Shown here: piece by piece, positions 1-7,045 of the stretch
Numbering within the stretch: position 1 is the stretch's first letter
Layout of the letters: each line of letters begins with the position of its first letter
Assembly: GCA_030039695.1 (NCBI GenBank)
Contig: JASHVB010000475.1
Location: 1 to 16,191 of the forward strand
Origin: Acetobacteraceae bacterium
Lineage (GTDB): Bacteria; Pseudomonadota; Alphaproteobacteria; Acetobacterales; Acetobacteraceae
Direction: 5' to 3'
DNA: 16,191 nt
The notes under the pieces: generated by a model
Told to the model about the DNA's origin: nothing
Seen by the model: only the letters and a program-made list of their open reading frames with translations
Database searches by the model: none
Position numbers and translations under genes: made by a program

Positions 1-326
1 TCCTTGTTGACGCCGTTCTGGAACGACACCACCGCCGTGCCGGGCCGCACCAATGACTTCACCGACTCCGCTGCGGTTTCAGTGTCCCACAGCTTCACCG
101 CGATTATCACGACGTCGGCAGGAGTCAGCGTCGACGGATCGTCGGTCGCCACGACGTTGCGCAGATGCAGGTCGCCGAGCGCGCTGGTCACGCGCAGCCC
201 ATCCGAGCGGATCGCCGCCAGATGCGCGCCGCGCGCGACGAACGCCACATCATTTCCCGCCACAGCAAGCCGTGCACCGAAATACCCACCGAGCCCGCCG
301 GCGCCCATGATCACAAAGCGCATCAT
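1..326 (-). CDS. Ketopantoate reductase family protein (ApbA/PanE-like), partial
   Basis: Only the N-terminal 108 residues are inside the window; the gene continues past the left edge. The visible part is a Rossmann NAD(P)-binding half: a strand, then the glycine-rich loop GAGGLGGYFGARL, a basic turn (FVARGAHLAAIRSDGLRV) typical of the 2-dehydropantoate 2-reductase family, and the later segment DVVIIAVKLWDT followed by SFQNGVN. Full-length members reduce 2-oxo acids such as ketopantoate with NADPH, but many paralogues in catabolic clusters act on other 2-oxo acids, so the substrate is open. The start is ATG at 326 or the adjacent ATG at 323; it lies 3 bases after the stop of the CinA-type gene, so the two are probably cotranscribed. 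No strong Shine-Dalgarno is visible, which fits coupling to the upstream gene. Confidence 0.85.
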   Translation of the reverse strand, partial: MMRFVIMGAGGLGGYFGARLAVAGNDVAFVARGAHLAAIRSDGLRVTSALGDLHLRNVVATDDPSTLTPADVVIIAVKLWDTETAAESVKSLVRPGTAVVSFQNGVNK

Positions 327-329
327 GCG

Positions 330-815
330 TCAGCCCAGCGCTTCCACCAGCAAATTCAGCGCGCGTTTGGAGAACTCGCGCATATTACCGACTCGGTCGG
401 CGCTGCCGGTCTCCACTGTGATGGTGCGACGGAAGTTCGCACCGACCAGAGCAATGCAGGTGTGACCCGCGGCATCGCCGTAACGATTGCCAGTGGGGCC
501 AGTCGCGCCAGTTTCGCCAAGCCCCCAGCTCGCGTCCAGCCGCTTGCGCACCGTATCTGCCAGCAACAGCGCGTAGGGTTCGGTTGACGCGCGCTCGATC
601 GGTGGCGGCAGTGGATTGGGAATATCGAGAAAGCCCGAACGCGCATACGCGGTGTAGATCACGCTGCCGCCTCGGAAATAGGCGGACGCGCCGGCGACTG
701 ACAACAGTGCGGCAGAAATCAGCCCGCCAGTCGACGATTCCGCGATGGCGATCGTCTCGCCGCGCTCCTTTAGCCGCGCACCGAGCTGGTCCGCCAATGG
801 CAGCAGGTCTTGCAT
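330..815 (-). CDS. CinA family protein (nicotinamide-nucleotide amidohydrolase domain)
   Basis: A 161-residue protein equal to the stand-alone C-terminal domain of CinA (PncC type). Proteins of this family deamidate nicotinamide mononucleotide to nicotinate mononucleotide in the cytoplasm, recycling pyridine nucleotide. Seen in the sequence: the early AESSTGG motif at residues 25-31, the FRGGSVIYT segment, and the later GETGATGPTGNRYGDAAG block that lines the active site; length is normal for the domain alone. The ATG at 815 follows a strong GGGAGG (about 823-828) with 8 bases spacing, and this Shine-Dalgarno lies inside the last codons of the preceding remnant gene, whose stop is just 1 base away. 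It sits in a minus-strand operon with dehydrogenases that consume NAD(P), so a link to cofactor upkeep is possible but unproven. Confidence 0.9.
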   Translation of the reverse strand: MQDLLPLADQLGARLKERGETIAIAESSTGGLISAALLSVAGASAYFRGGSVIYTAYARSGFLDIPNPLPPPIERASTEPYALLLADTVRKRLDASWGLGETGATGPTGNRYGDAAGHTCIALVGANFRRTITVETGSADRVGNMREFSKRALNLLVEALG

Positions 816-816
816 G

Positions 817-1404
817 TCATGTTCCTCCCTTTTCCGGATTGGCTTCGATCAGGCGCTGCGTGCCCAGCGTGGCCTCGCCGGTGATCGCCGAATCGCGGCG
901 AACTTCCATCGCAGCGAGAATATCGCTCCACACCTCATGCGAGAACGCCATGACGTTGGCGCCGCTGCCTGAACCGCGCTCGTTCACCAGCACTTCCTCG
1001 CGCTCATCGGGGACATTCTCACGCGAGCTGCCGCTTTCCAGCCGCGCGGTTCCCTGCGCGCCAATGGCGCAGATCCTTCCCGGACCGTCCGGCCGTGCCG
1101 CGGGCGTCGGCGTCGGCGTGCCCGGCGCATCGTTGCCCCGGCGCACCAAGGCTGCGGGGTAGTCCTCGGTCTCCATGCCATGCAGCGCGGCGGCGGAACG
1201 GTCTGGCTGATCGTAATATCCCTGCGGCCGCCGGCACGACACGACCGTCGTCGCCGCCTGCACGTCGCCCGATACGCCAACGTCCAGCAACTGATTCAAT
1301 CGCTTGTTGCCCTTGCGGAATCGCCATTGCGGCGTGACGCCAAGCAATGCGTTGGCAGGCGGCTCGGGTGCCTTGCCCGGGCCGACAATGGCGATGTGAC
1401 TCAC
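817..1404 (-). pseudogene. Gfo/Idh/MocA oxidoreductase remnant with internal deletions
   Basis: An open frame of 195 codons that matches pieces of a Gfo/Idh/MocA dehydrogenase, a family usually about 330-390 residues long. It begins with a recognisable dinucleotide loop (IAIVGPGK...ANAL), then jumps directly to the region after the first domain (QWRFRKGNKRLNQLLDVG, then SCRRPQGYYDQPDR). The stretch that should carry the cofactor-contacting Lys of the (E/D)KP motif is absent, as is the stretch after YYD with the catalytic Asp/His. The C-terminal part (AIGAQGTARLESG, VLVNERGSGSG, MAFSHEVW, RLIEA) is present, but with odd changes such as GTPTPTPAARP. The start is GTG at 1404, which overlaps the TGA of the upstream dehydrogenase as GTGA. 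No internal stop is present, so a small expressed protein cannot be excluded, but dehydrogenase activity is very unlikely. Confidence 0.65.
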
Positions 1405-2408
1405 GAACGCCGCGCGGAGAAGCGGTTGGCATGCGCCTGCGCTTGCAGTGCAAGTCGGCACACAGTGAAAACTTGCCTTTGCAGCATCACTCGCTGCGTA
1501 CGGTCTGCAACGTCGGTGATGAAGTCCCGGTAGTAAGTGACCGGCATTTTGCTGCAGTCGACGTAACGCGTAGCCGATCGGTTGGCGACAAACATGTGGT
1601 CGCCGCCGGTGCGGCCTTCGATATCCAGGTTCTTGCGCAGCTCCAGCGTGCCTTCGGAGCCGACCAGGAACACGCGGCCGTCGCCCCAGTTTGGCAGACC
1701 ATCCGGCGTGAACCAGTCCAGACGGACATAGCCGCGCACAAAGGGTGTGGTCAGCACGAGCTCGGCGAAGTCCTCGAAGCCAGGCGGCTGGGTGCCGAAC
1801 GCTGCGACGGTCGCATGGGCGATCTCGGCATCGTCGGCGTCGGCGAACGCCAGGAACAAGTCGATCGAGTGCGTGCCAATGTCATTGATGATGCCGCCGT
1901 AAGCCGGCGCGTCGAAGAACCAGGCCGGCCTTAACGCTCGGTTCAGACGATGCGGCGCCAGCGACGTGACATGCACCAGTCGCCCCAGTTCCCCGGACCG
2001 CACGATACGTAGTGCCTCCTGCTGTGCGGGCGAGGCGAGACGCCCGAGCGCGATCGACCAGATGCGCCGCGTCTCCACCACCGCAGACTGTATCGCGGCA
2101 AGTTCATCGGGAGTCGTCACGCCCGGCTTGTCCACCATGACGTCCTTGCCACGTCGCATCGCTGCCATGGCGAGCTGGGCCCGATCGCGCGGTACCGCGG
2201 CGATCACGACGAAATCGATGGAGGGATCGTCAAGCAGCCGTTCGGTTTCGCCAGCAGGCACGTGTGGAAACCGCTTGCGAAACCCAGCCAGGACGCGAGG
2301 ATCGGTGGTATCGCGATTGTAGCCGACGCACTCCGCGCCCGCATCCAGCAGACCCTGCGTCAGGTCGTAAATGTGCCGGTGATCCAGCCCGATTGCGGCA
2401 AACCGCAT
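1401..2408 (-). CDS. Gfo/Idh/MocA family NAD(P)-dependent oxidoreductase
   Basis: A 335-residue cytoplasmic dehydrogenase of the glucose-fructose/inositol oxidoreductase family, which oxidises or reduces sugars, inositols and related polyols with NAD(P). The N-terminal Rossmann domain starts MRFAAIGLDHRHIYDL, with an unusual glycine loop (AIGLDHRH). VDKPGVTT supplies the (E/D)KP lysine, and GGIINDIGTHSID supplies the Asp-x3-His catalytic pair. The C-terminal sheet domain ends in the window with normal length. ATG at 2408 is preferred over ATG at 2414, because the GAGGGG Shine-Dalgarno is 7 bases from 2408 but abuts 2414. It is the first gene of a minus-strand operon (then remnant, CinA-type, ketopantoate-reductase-like). 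The substrate cannot be inferred. The loop differs from the classical GxGxxG, so the cofactor preference is also open. Confidence 0.88.
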   Translation of the reverse strand: MRFAAIGLDHRHIYDLTQGLLDAGAECVGYNRDTTDPRVLAGFRKRFPHVPAGETERLLDDPSIDFVVIAAVPRDRAQLAMAAMRRGKDVMVDKPGVTTPDELAAIQSAVVETRRIWSIALGRLASPAQQEALRIVRSGELGRLVHVTSLAPHRLNRALRPAWFFDAPAYGGIINDIGTHSIDLFLAFADADDAEIAHATVAAFGTQPPGFEDFAELVLTTPFVRGYVRLDWFTPDGLPNWGDGRVFLVGSEGTLELRKNLDIEGRTGGDHMFVANRSATRYVDCSKMPVTYYRDFITDVADRTQRVMLQRQVFTVCRLALQAQAHANRFSARRS

Positions 2409-2415
2409 TCCCATT

Positions 2416-2453
2416 CCCCTCTTCCGAGCCAGCGGGAGAGAGTAGGGTGAGGG
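2416..2453. repeat. Degenerate GGGAGAG-type palindrome upstream of the dehydrogenase operon
   Basis: CTCTTCC (2419-2425) pairs with GGGAGAG (2434-2440), with one G-T wobble, around an 8-base loop; AGTAGGGTGAGGG follows. This resembles dispersed intergenic repeats of the CCCTCTCCC...GGGAGAGGG kind seen in many proteobacterial genomes, and a similar hairpin lies at the right end of the window. The dehydrogenase Shine-Dalgarno is part of the left arm. The rest of the 149-base gap up to 2557 shows no gene and no clear promoter. Confidence 0.45.
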
Positions 2454-2557
2454 TCCAACGCCGCGCGCGCAACACCCGGTATCGCCGCCGGCTTGGCCCC
2501 CCGCCCACCTCAGGTCACAATGCAGCCAGCAACTCAGACTGACGGGGAGGACTTTAC

Positions 2558-3304
2558 ATGGCAGACCGCTTTGCCGTGATCACCGGCGCCGGCACCGGCA
2601 TCGGCCGCGCGTCGGCACTGGCCCTGATGAACGACGGCTGGTCCGTCGCGCTCGCCGGCCGGCGCAGGGAAATGCTGGACGAAACCGCCGGCATGAAAAA
2701 GGCTGGCCATGCGCTGGTCGTCCCCACCGACGTGACCGACCCCGACCAGGTCGCCAACCTGTTCGCCCAGATCAAGTCGAATTTCGGCCGCGTCGACATG
2801 CTGTTCAACAACGCCGGCGGCGGCACGCCGACCACCAATTTCGGCGACTTCACCTACGAAATGTGGCTCCGCGTGGTGCAGGTGAATCTGAACGCGATGT
2901 TCCTGTGTGCCAACGTAGCGTTCCGCATGATGCGCGACCAGAAGCCGCAAGGTGGGCGCATCATCAACAACGGCTCGATTTCGGCGCATGTGCCGCGACC
3001 GGGCTCTGTCGCCTACACCTCGACCAAGCACGCGGTAACGGGCCTAACCAAGTCAATCGGCCTTGACGGGCGCCAGTACGACATCTGCTCCTGCCAGATC
3101 GATATCGGCAATGCGGCAACACCGATGACGGATCGTTCGCGTAACGGCCAGCTGCAGCCCTACGGCCAGGTCGTGCCCGAACCGCGTATGGACGTAAACC
3201 ACGTAGGCCAACAGATCCTGTTCATGTCCAATCTACCGCTGGAGTCCAACGTCCAGTTCGTGACTATCATGGCGACGAAGATGCCGTTCCTTGGGCGGGG
3301 CTGA
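2558..3304 (+). CDS. SDR family NAD(P)-dependent oxidoreductase
   Basis: A 248-residue classical short-chain dehydrogenase/reductase, usually a soluble tetramer. Visible motifs in order: TGAGTGIG cofactor loop at residues 9-16; RRR at 35-37 after the second strand, which suggests NADP(H) rather than NAD; FNNAGGG at 83-89; the active-site Asn at about 110; Ser at about 140-142; and Tyr153-x3-Lys157 in VAYTSTKHA. The C-terminus ends in a long NVQFVTIMATKMPF strand typical of the family. The start ATG is preceded by GGGGAGGAC with 6-7 bases spacing. It is a single plus-strand gene, divergent from the dehydrogenase operon and convergent with the M81 gene. The substrate is unknown; oxidation of a hydroxyl of a sugar acid or hydroxy acid is a reasonable guess only from context. 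Confidence 0.92.
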   Translation: MADRFAVITGAGTGIGRASALALMNDGWSVALAGRRREMLDETAGMKKAGHALVVPTDVTDPDQVANLFAQIKSNFGRVDMLFNNAGGGTPTTNFGDFTYEMWLRVVQVNLNAMFLCANVAFRMMRDQKPQGGRIINNGSISAHVPRPGSVAYTSTKHAVTGLTKSIGLDGRQYDICSCQIDIGNAATPMTDRSRNGQLQPYGQVVPEPRMDVNHVGQQILFMSNLPLESNVQFVTIMATKMPFLGRG

Positions 3305-3312
3305 ATGCGGCG

Positions 3313-3370
3313 CGTCGTGGCCGGACTTGCCCGGCCATGACGTCTGGCCAGCACAAGGCAGGCCACGACG
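3313..3370. terminator. Palindromic hairpin between convergent genes, possible bidirectional terminator
   Basis: CGTCGTGGCCGG (3313-3324) pairs with CCGGCCATGACG (3331-3342), 12 base pairs with one G-T wobble and a 6-base loop. The same left arm also pairs perfectly over 10 bases with GGCCACGACG (3361-3370), so two alternative hairpins are possible. It fills the 76-base space between the SDR stop and the M81 stop. There is no U-tract, so it may be a dispersed repeat rather than a true intrinsic terminator; a transcript-ending role is inferred from position. Confidence 0.5.
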
Positions 3371-3380
3371 ACAGCCGTCG

Positions 3381-4850
3381 CTACAGAAGCAACCCTGGTG
3401 TCGTGATCTCGTCCAACGGCCAGATTGGCCGCTGCACCCGGGTATATCGAACCCGACGATAGTCCCGGTTCAACGGCCCATCCGCATCTACATAAATCAC
3501 CTTCCGAGCGATCGGTCCAAACGCCGCCATGAAGTGGTTCGTCGACTTCACCACGACCAGCTTTTGTTCGGTTGGCTCGATACCCAGGTTACGGAACAGC
3601 TCCAGCCCCAGCGCCTGGGTGCGGGCGGAGATCAATGCGACCCGCACGCCGCCAATCTGCACGGCTGCGCAGTCGCCAAGCGGTACCCGTGTCGGACCGA
3701 AACTCTGCCAGCAGTCACGCTTCAGTGCCGTTACCGTCACTGTGGCATCGATCGGCAGGCCTGATGCGGGACCGATCTTGCCGCCAAAACGCAGCGGGAA
3801 GCTGGCACCTTCACCCGCGTCGATGCACAGCCGCACCGCGATCGGATCCCAGATCGGTCCGACCGCTGCGTCGGCGATGTGCCGCTCGATCAGCCGGCGC
3901 AGGATCGTCGTGTTGTCCGACGGCGCGCCACCACCAGCATTATCGGCCGGGTCGGCCATCACGACAGGGCTGGCATTGAACGCGACTGCTGTGTCGATGC
4001 CGTCCTCCACCGAGAGGTAATCCGGCGCCGTACGTCCCCGCATTGAGATGAATTCCTGCCCGATTTCCGTCGCCAGCCGATCGGCCTTGGCCTTGTCGTT
4101 GTCGGTGATTACTAAGACGCGGCCAGACAGTTCCGGTACGTCGGCATACGGAAAACAGTGAGCGATGGAGACCGAAAGCACACCGTTCTTACCTTCCATT
4201 GCGGTGATCTTGTCGACAAACGCGCGCATCAGCGGCAGCGTGGTGGGATAACTGGCGATCTGCCGGCAGTCGTACAACGACATCACCGGCCGCACTTGCT
4301 TACGAATGGTACGCAACAGCAGCGTCAGCAGGTCCTCAGCGCGCTCCACCACGTCCGTGTGCGGGAACTCTTTGTAGAGAATGATGATGTCGGCTAGGCG
4401 CACGCGCTTCAACGTCAGATGGCAGTGCGGGTCCAGCTCGACGCCGATCACGCAATCGGGGCCAACCAGCGCACGGACGCGCTCGATCAGGTCGCCTTCC
4501 GTGTCGTCGTAGCCATGCGCGACCATCGCACCGTGCAGGCCGAGCAAGACACCATCCAGCGGCAGCGCGGCCTTCACCTGGCCGATGATTTCATCGCGCA
4601 TGAATTCATAGTCAGCACGATTTGTCAGGCCTGCGGGGCTAGCGGCGAAGCAGCTTCCCTCGATCAGGGTAAAGTCCTCCGTGGCGGCACGTCGACGCGC
4701 GACCCACAGTGGCGCGGTACACATCAGCGGTGTGTCCGCGGGATGTTCGCCTGGGCGTAGAAAGACACATTCTCTGTACGCTGCCAGGCTGGTGGGCAGC
4801 GGTGAAAAGGTGTTTGTTTCGGTAGCGACAGTAGCAGAGAACAAGCGCAT
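3381..4850 (-). CDS. M81 family metallopeptidase (MlrC-like)
   Basis: A 489-residue zinc-dependent protein of family M81, named after MlrC, which cleaves linearised microcystin fragments. Most family members in soil and water bacteria have no known substrate. Seen: N-terminal ATETNTFSPL with Glu11; LLGLHGAMVAHGYDDTEGD at about 102-120; ELDPHCHLT giving Asp140 and His142; then His164 in KEFPHTD. The spacing Asp-x-His...His matches the zinc-binding pattern known from MlrC. The second conserved domain carries DNAGGGAPSDNT and the C-terminal VVVKSTNHFMAAF. Length is full for the family. The ATG at 4850 has no good Shine-Dalgarno. It lies 108 bases downstream of the amidohydrolase stop on the same strand, with a long hairpin in between, so it may have its own promoter or depend on readthrough. 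Confidence 0.88.
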   Translation of the reverse strand: MRLFSATVATETNTFSPLPTSLAAYRECVFLRPGEHPADTPLMCTAPLWVARRRAATEDFTLIEGSCFAASPAGLTNRADYEFMRDEIIGQVKAALPLDGVLLGLHGAMVAHGYDDTEGDLIERVRALVGPDCVIGVELDPHCHLTLKRVRLADIIILYKEFPHTDVVERAEDLLTLLLRTIRKQVRPVMSLYDCRQIASYPTTLPLMRAFVDKITAMEGKNGVLSVSIAHCFPYADVPELSGRVLVITDNDKAKADRLATEIGQEFISMRGRTAPDYLSVEDGIDTAVAFNASPVVMADPADNAGGGAPSDNTTILRRLIERHIADAAVGPIWDPIAVRLCIDAGEGASFPLRFGGKIGPASGLPIDATVTVTALKRDCWQSFGPTRVPLGDCAAVQIGGVRVALISARTQALGLELFRNLGIEPTEQKLVVVKSTNHFMAAFGPIARKVIYVDADGPLNRDYRRVRYTRVQRPIWPLDEITTPGLLL

Positions 4851-4878
4851 CGGAAGTGTCCGTAGCGGTTAGGTGTGG

Positions 4879-4947
4879 CATTGCGAGGAGCGGAGCGACG
4901 AAACAGTCCTTGCGCAAGATTGCTTCGTCGCTCCGTTTCTCGCAATG
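4879..4947. repeat. Long palindromic intergenic element, copy A
   Basis: 4879-4902 can pair with 4924-4947 over 24 bases, with two G-T wobbles in the middle and a 21-base loop. The ends are CATTGCGAG and CTCGCAATG; the inner blocks are CGGAGCGACGAA and TTCGTCGCTCCG. It shares an exact 19-base stretch (4884-4902) with copy B at 9977-9995. Such hairpins are common dispersed elements of alphaproteobacterial intergenic DNA. Here it separates two same-strand genes and could attenuate readthrough from the amidohydrolase gene. Confidence 0.75.
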
Positions 4948-4958
4948 ACGGCAGACAA

Positions 4959-6002
4959 TCACCCTACCCCGTTCAGCCGGTAAAACCGCGCCGCCGTGCC
5001 ATGGAACAGCGCGGCCTTCTCTGCAGCAGAACATTTGGCGGCGAGCCGCTTGAATGCGTTCCACACGACCGGATAACTGCACATCCCCTTATCGACCGGG
5101 AAATTGCTCTCGAACATGCAGCGCGCCGCACCGAACGTTTCGATGCATGTCTCTATGTAGGGCCGCCAGGCCGCCGCCAGCTCACCGGAGCTCGGCGGGA
5201 GCGGTTCCTCGTGCCAGGTGAAGCCGCGGATCGTCATCGCCTGGCCACCGAGCTTCAGCACCACATTTGGACAGGACGCGAGTTCGCGGAGCGCGCTCCG
5301 CCACGCCGCGAATGCATTGTCCGGCGCCGCGGTGTACGGCCCAATCCGGATTGGTCCGCCGCAATGGTTGACCAGGATCGGCTGATCGCGGAGCGCCCGC
5401 GCCAGGTCAGTCAGCTCGGGTAGTTGCGGATGATATAACGAGCACTCGTACGACAGCCCGAACTTTCCCATCCGCGCCAACCCGTCCCGGAACGCCCGAT
5501 CGAGCAAAAGCCCGCGTGGCGGGACCGCGGAGGTGGTGGACACGATCGCCGGGTCCCACCCCGCGCTCTGGCGGATCCCGCGAAACCGTCCGGCGCCCGC
5601 GGTGATATGCGCCTCCAGCACTGCGTCCACCCGATCGCCAAGCCGGAAATCGCAATAGCCGACGATGCCGGCACATACGCCGGGAACACCCGCCGCCGCG
5701 GCTTCTGCCGCGATGGCCGCAACGCGTTCGGTCTCGCCGATCGGCCGCAGGTCCGGCGCCACGTCGCTGCGATAAGCGTAGCCGCACTGGATGAACACGG
5801 TCGCCTGCACATTGTGGCCGGCGCCCAGGTCGGCGCAGAGCTCGTCCAGCAGGTACCGGCCGGACGGGCGCTCCCACAGGTGGTGGTGCGCATCGACGAT
5901 CAGCTGCTCCGGCTCCAGGATGTCCTCGCGCAGTCGGCCAAGCCAACCGTTGTTTACATGCGGATGCGGATAGGGCCGCGCCTCAGATGATCTGCCGGAC
6001 AT
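4959..6002 (-). CDS. Amidohydrolase family protein, COG3618-type (lactonase-like)
   Basis: A 347-residue TIM-barrel hydrolase of the amidohydrolase-2 group. The motif IVDAHHHLWE at residues 35-44 gives the His-x-His metal pair. Later come GRFRGIRQS, LVNHCGG (metal or substrate His), NVVLKLGG and MFESNFPVDK near the C-terminus, the set seen in COG3618 proteins such as sugar-lactone and 2-pyrone-4,6-dicarboxylate lactonases. The reaction is therefore probably lactone or ester-like ring hydrolysis in the cytoplasm; the substrate is unknown. The frame is open 44 codons further upstream, but ATG at 6002 follows GGGAGG with 6 bases spacing, and the upstream residues are arginine-rich and unlike the family. 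It is divergent from the Liv operon, sharing an intergenic region of about 165 bases, which suggests joint control. Confidence 0.85.
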   Translation of the reverse strand: MSGRSSEARPYPHPHVNNGWLGRLREDILEPEQLIVDAHHHLWERPSGRYLLDELCADLGAGHNVQATVFIQCGYAYRSDVAPDLRPIGETERVAAIAAEAAAAGVPGVCAGIVGYCDFRLGDRVDAVLEAHITAGAGRFRGIRQSAGWDPAIVSTTSAVPPRGLLLDRAFRDGLARMGKFGLSYECSLYHPQLPELTDLARALRDQPILVNHCGGPIRIGPYTAAPDNAFAAWRSALRELASCPNVVLKLGGQAMTIRGFTWHEEPLPPSSGELAAAWRPYIETCIETFGAARCMFESNFPVDKGMCSYPVVWNAFKRLAAKCSAAEKAALFHGTAARFYRLNGVG

Positions 6003-6167
6003 TGTTGCCTCCCGCGCCCCCATGTTGGCGCGATCATCCCCGGCGGCAGTCCTGCCGGCAAGCCGCCGCGTCCGCCGGCGCGGCATCTCGGTTGACTTGT
6101 AGGCGCCGCTTCGCCAGTTTCGTGGCGTTTGCAACGACCCCCGAGATGGGGCAGCAGGGAGGATGGG

Positions 6168-6224
6168 ATGCGCGCTCGACGCACTACCACACGTCGCTTT
6201 GCCGTGCCTCTGCGCGCGTCCTGA
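6168..6224 (+). CDS. Putative 18-codon arginine-rich leader ORF coupled to livG
   Basis: The frame reads MRARRTTTRRFAVPLRAS and ends in TGA at 6222-6224, whose last A is the first base of the livG ATG (TGATG). The sequence GGGAGG at 6157-6162 lies 5 bases before this ATG and is the best Shine-Dalgarno in the region, whereas livG itself has none. Six of 18 residues are Arg. This looks like translational coupling or a regulatory leader; it could also be chance in GC-rich DNA. No homologue is known to me. Confidence 0.4.
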   Translation: MRARRTTTRRFAVPLRAS

Positions 6225-7045
6225 TGCCGGCCGATCCTGTCCCCTCTGACGCGCCGCTGCTCAGCATTAGGGGCGTCAAGGTTCGTTTCGGTGGCGTCAT
6301 AGCCCTGAACGGCGTCTCCTTCGATGTCGGCGGGCGGCAGATCTGCGGCCTGATTGGCCCCAACGGCTCCGGCAAGACCACCCTGTTCAATTGTATTAGC
6401 AATATCTACCGCTATGAGGCGGGCGATATCTCGTTCGAGGGCCACTCGCTGAAACACGTGCCGCGCCACCGCATGGCGGGCCTGGGCATCGGCCGCACCT
6501 TCCAGAACGTCGCATTATTCCGTCGCTTATCGGTACGCGACAACATCTTGGTTGGCGCGCACCACCTGGGCAGTTCAGGTTTCATCGCCAATGCTCTACG
6601 CTTTCCCGTGGTGAGGCGCGAGGAATACCAGGCCGGCGCACGCCTGCGCGATCTGCTGGATCTGTTGGACCTGAACGCGGTGGCAGATCAGCCCGCCGGC
6701 GGCCTGCCGTTCGGCTGGCAGAAACGTGTCGAATTGGGCCGGGCACTCATCAGCAGCCCCAAACTTCTGCTGCTGGACGAACCTGCGGGCGGCCTGAACC
6801 ATGGCGAGGTGGACGACCTCGCGCAGCTCCTGCGGCAGATACGCGCACATTTCAGCCTCAGCATCCTGCTCGTGGAACATCACATGAATTTGGTGATGCG
6901 CGTCTCCGACAAAGTCGTCGCCCTGGAGTTCGGCATGAAAATTGCCGACGGTACACCCGACGAGGTGCGCAACGAGCCCGAGGTGATTCGCGCCTATCTC
7001 GGCGAGACCCATGAGGAGGAAATGCGGCATGCCGGCGCTGCTTGA
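6224..7045 (+). CDS. livG: Branched-chain-amino-acid-type ABC transporter, ATP-binding protein LivG
   Basis: A 273-residue cytoplasmic ATPase that, with LivF, powers the LivHM permease. Seen: Walker A GPNGSGKTT at residues 45-53, Q-loop Gln94 in GRTFQN, a LivG-style altered signature LPFGWQKR at 161-168 in place of LSGGQ, Walker B LLLLDEPAGG at 181-190, and the switch His in LLVEHHM. FRRLSVRDNILVGAHH and the C-terminal IRAYLGE are LivG hallmarks. The frame is open upstream (to 5987, with an ATG at 6146), but those residues do not resemble the family. ATG at 6224 is chosen because it starts just before SIRGVKVRFGG and overlaps the leader stop as TGATG. It is the first large gene of the plus-strand operon and overlaps livF by 17 bases. 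Transporters of this family also carry aromatic acids, amides and dicarboxylates, so leucine should not be assumed. Confidence 0.93.
   Translation: MPADPVPSDAPLLSIRGVKVRFGGVIALNGVSFDVGGRQICGLIGPNGSGKTTLFNCISNIYRYEAGDISFEGHSLKHVPRHRMAGLGIGRTFQNVALFRRLSVRDNILVGAHHLGSSGFIANALRFPVVRREEYQAGARLRDLLDLLDLNAVADQPAGGLPFGWQKRVELGRALISSPKLLLLDEPAGGLNHGEVDDLAQLLRQIRAHFSLSILLVEHHMNLVMRVSDKVVALEFGMKIADGTPDEVRNEPEVIRAYLGETHEEEMRHAGAA

Noticed and set aside
3291..3764. A plus-strand frame from the SDR end into the M81 region
   Set aside because: It crosses a palindrome and lies antisense to the M81 gene; no motif, and no independent Shine-Dalgarno.
6092..6121. TTGACT hexamer considered as a -35 box for the Liv operon
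   Set aside because: No acceptable -10 hexamer lies 16-18 bases downstream, so a promoter cannot be claimed.
6003..6134. Upstream extension of the amidohydrolase by 44 codons
   Set aside because: Arg-rich residues unlike the family, and the strong GGGAGG before ATG 6002 decides the start.
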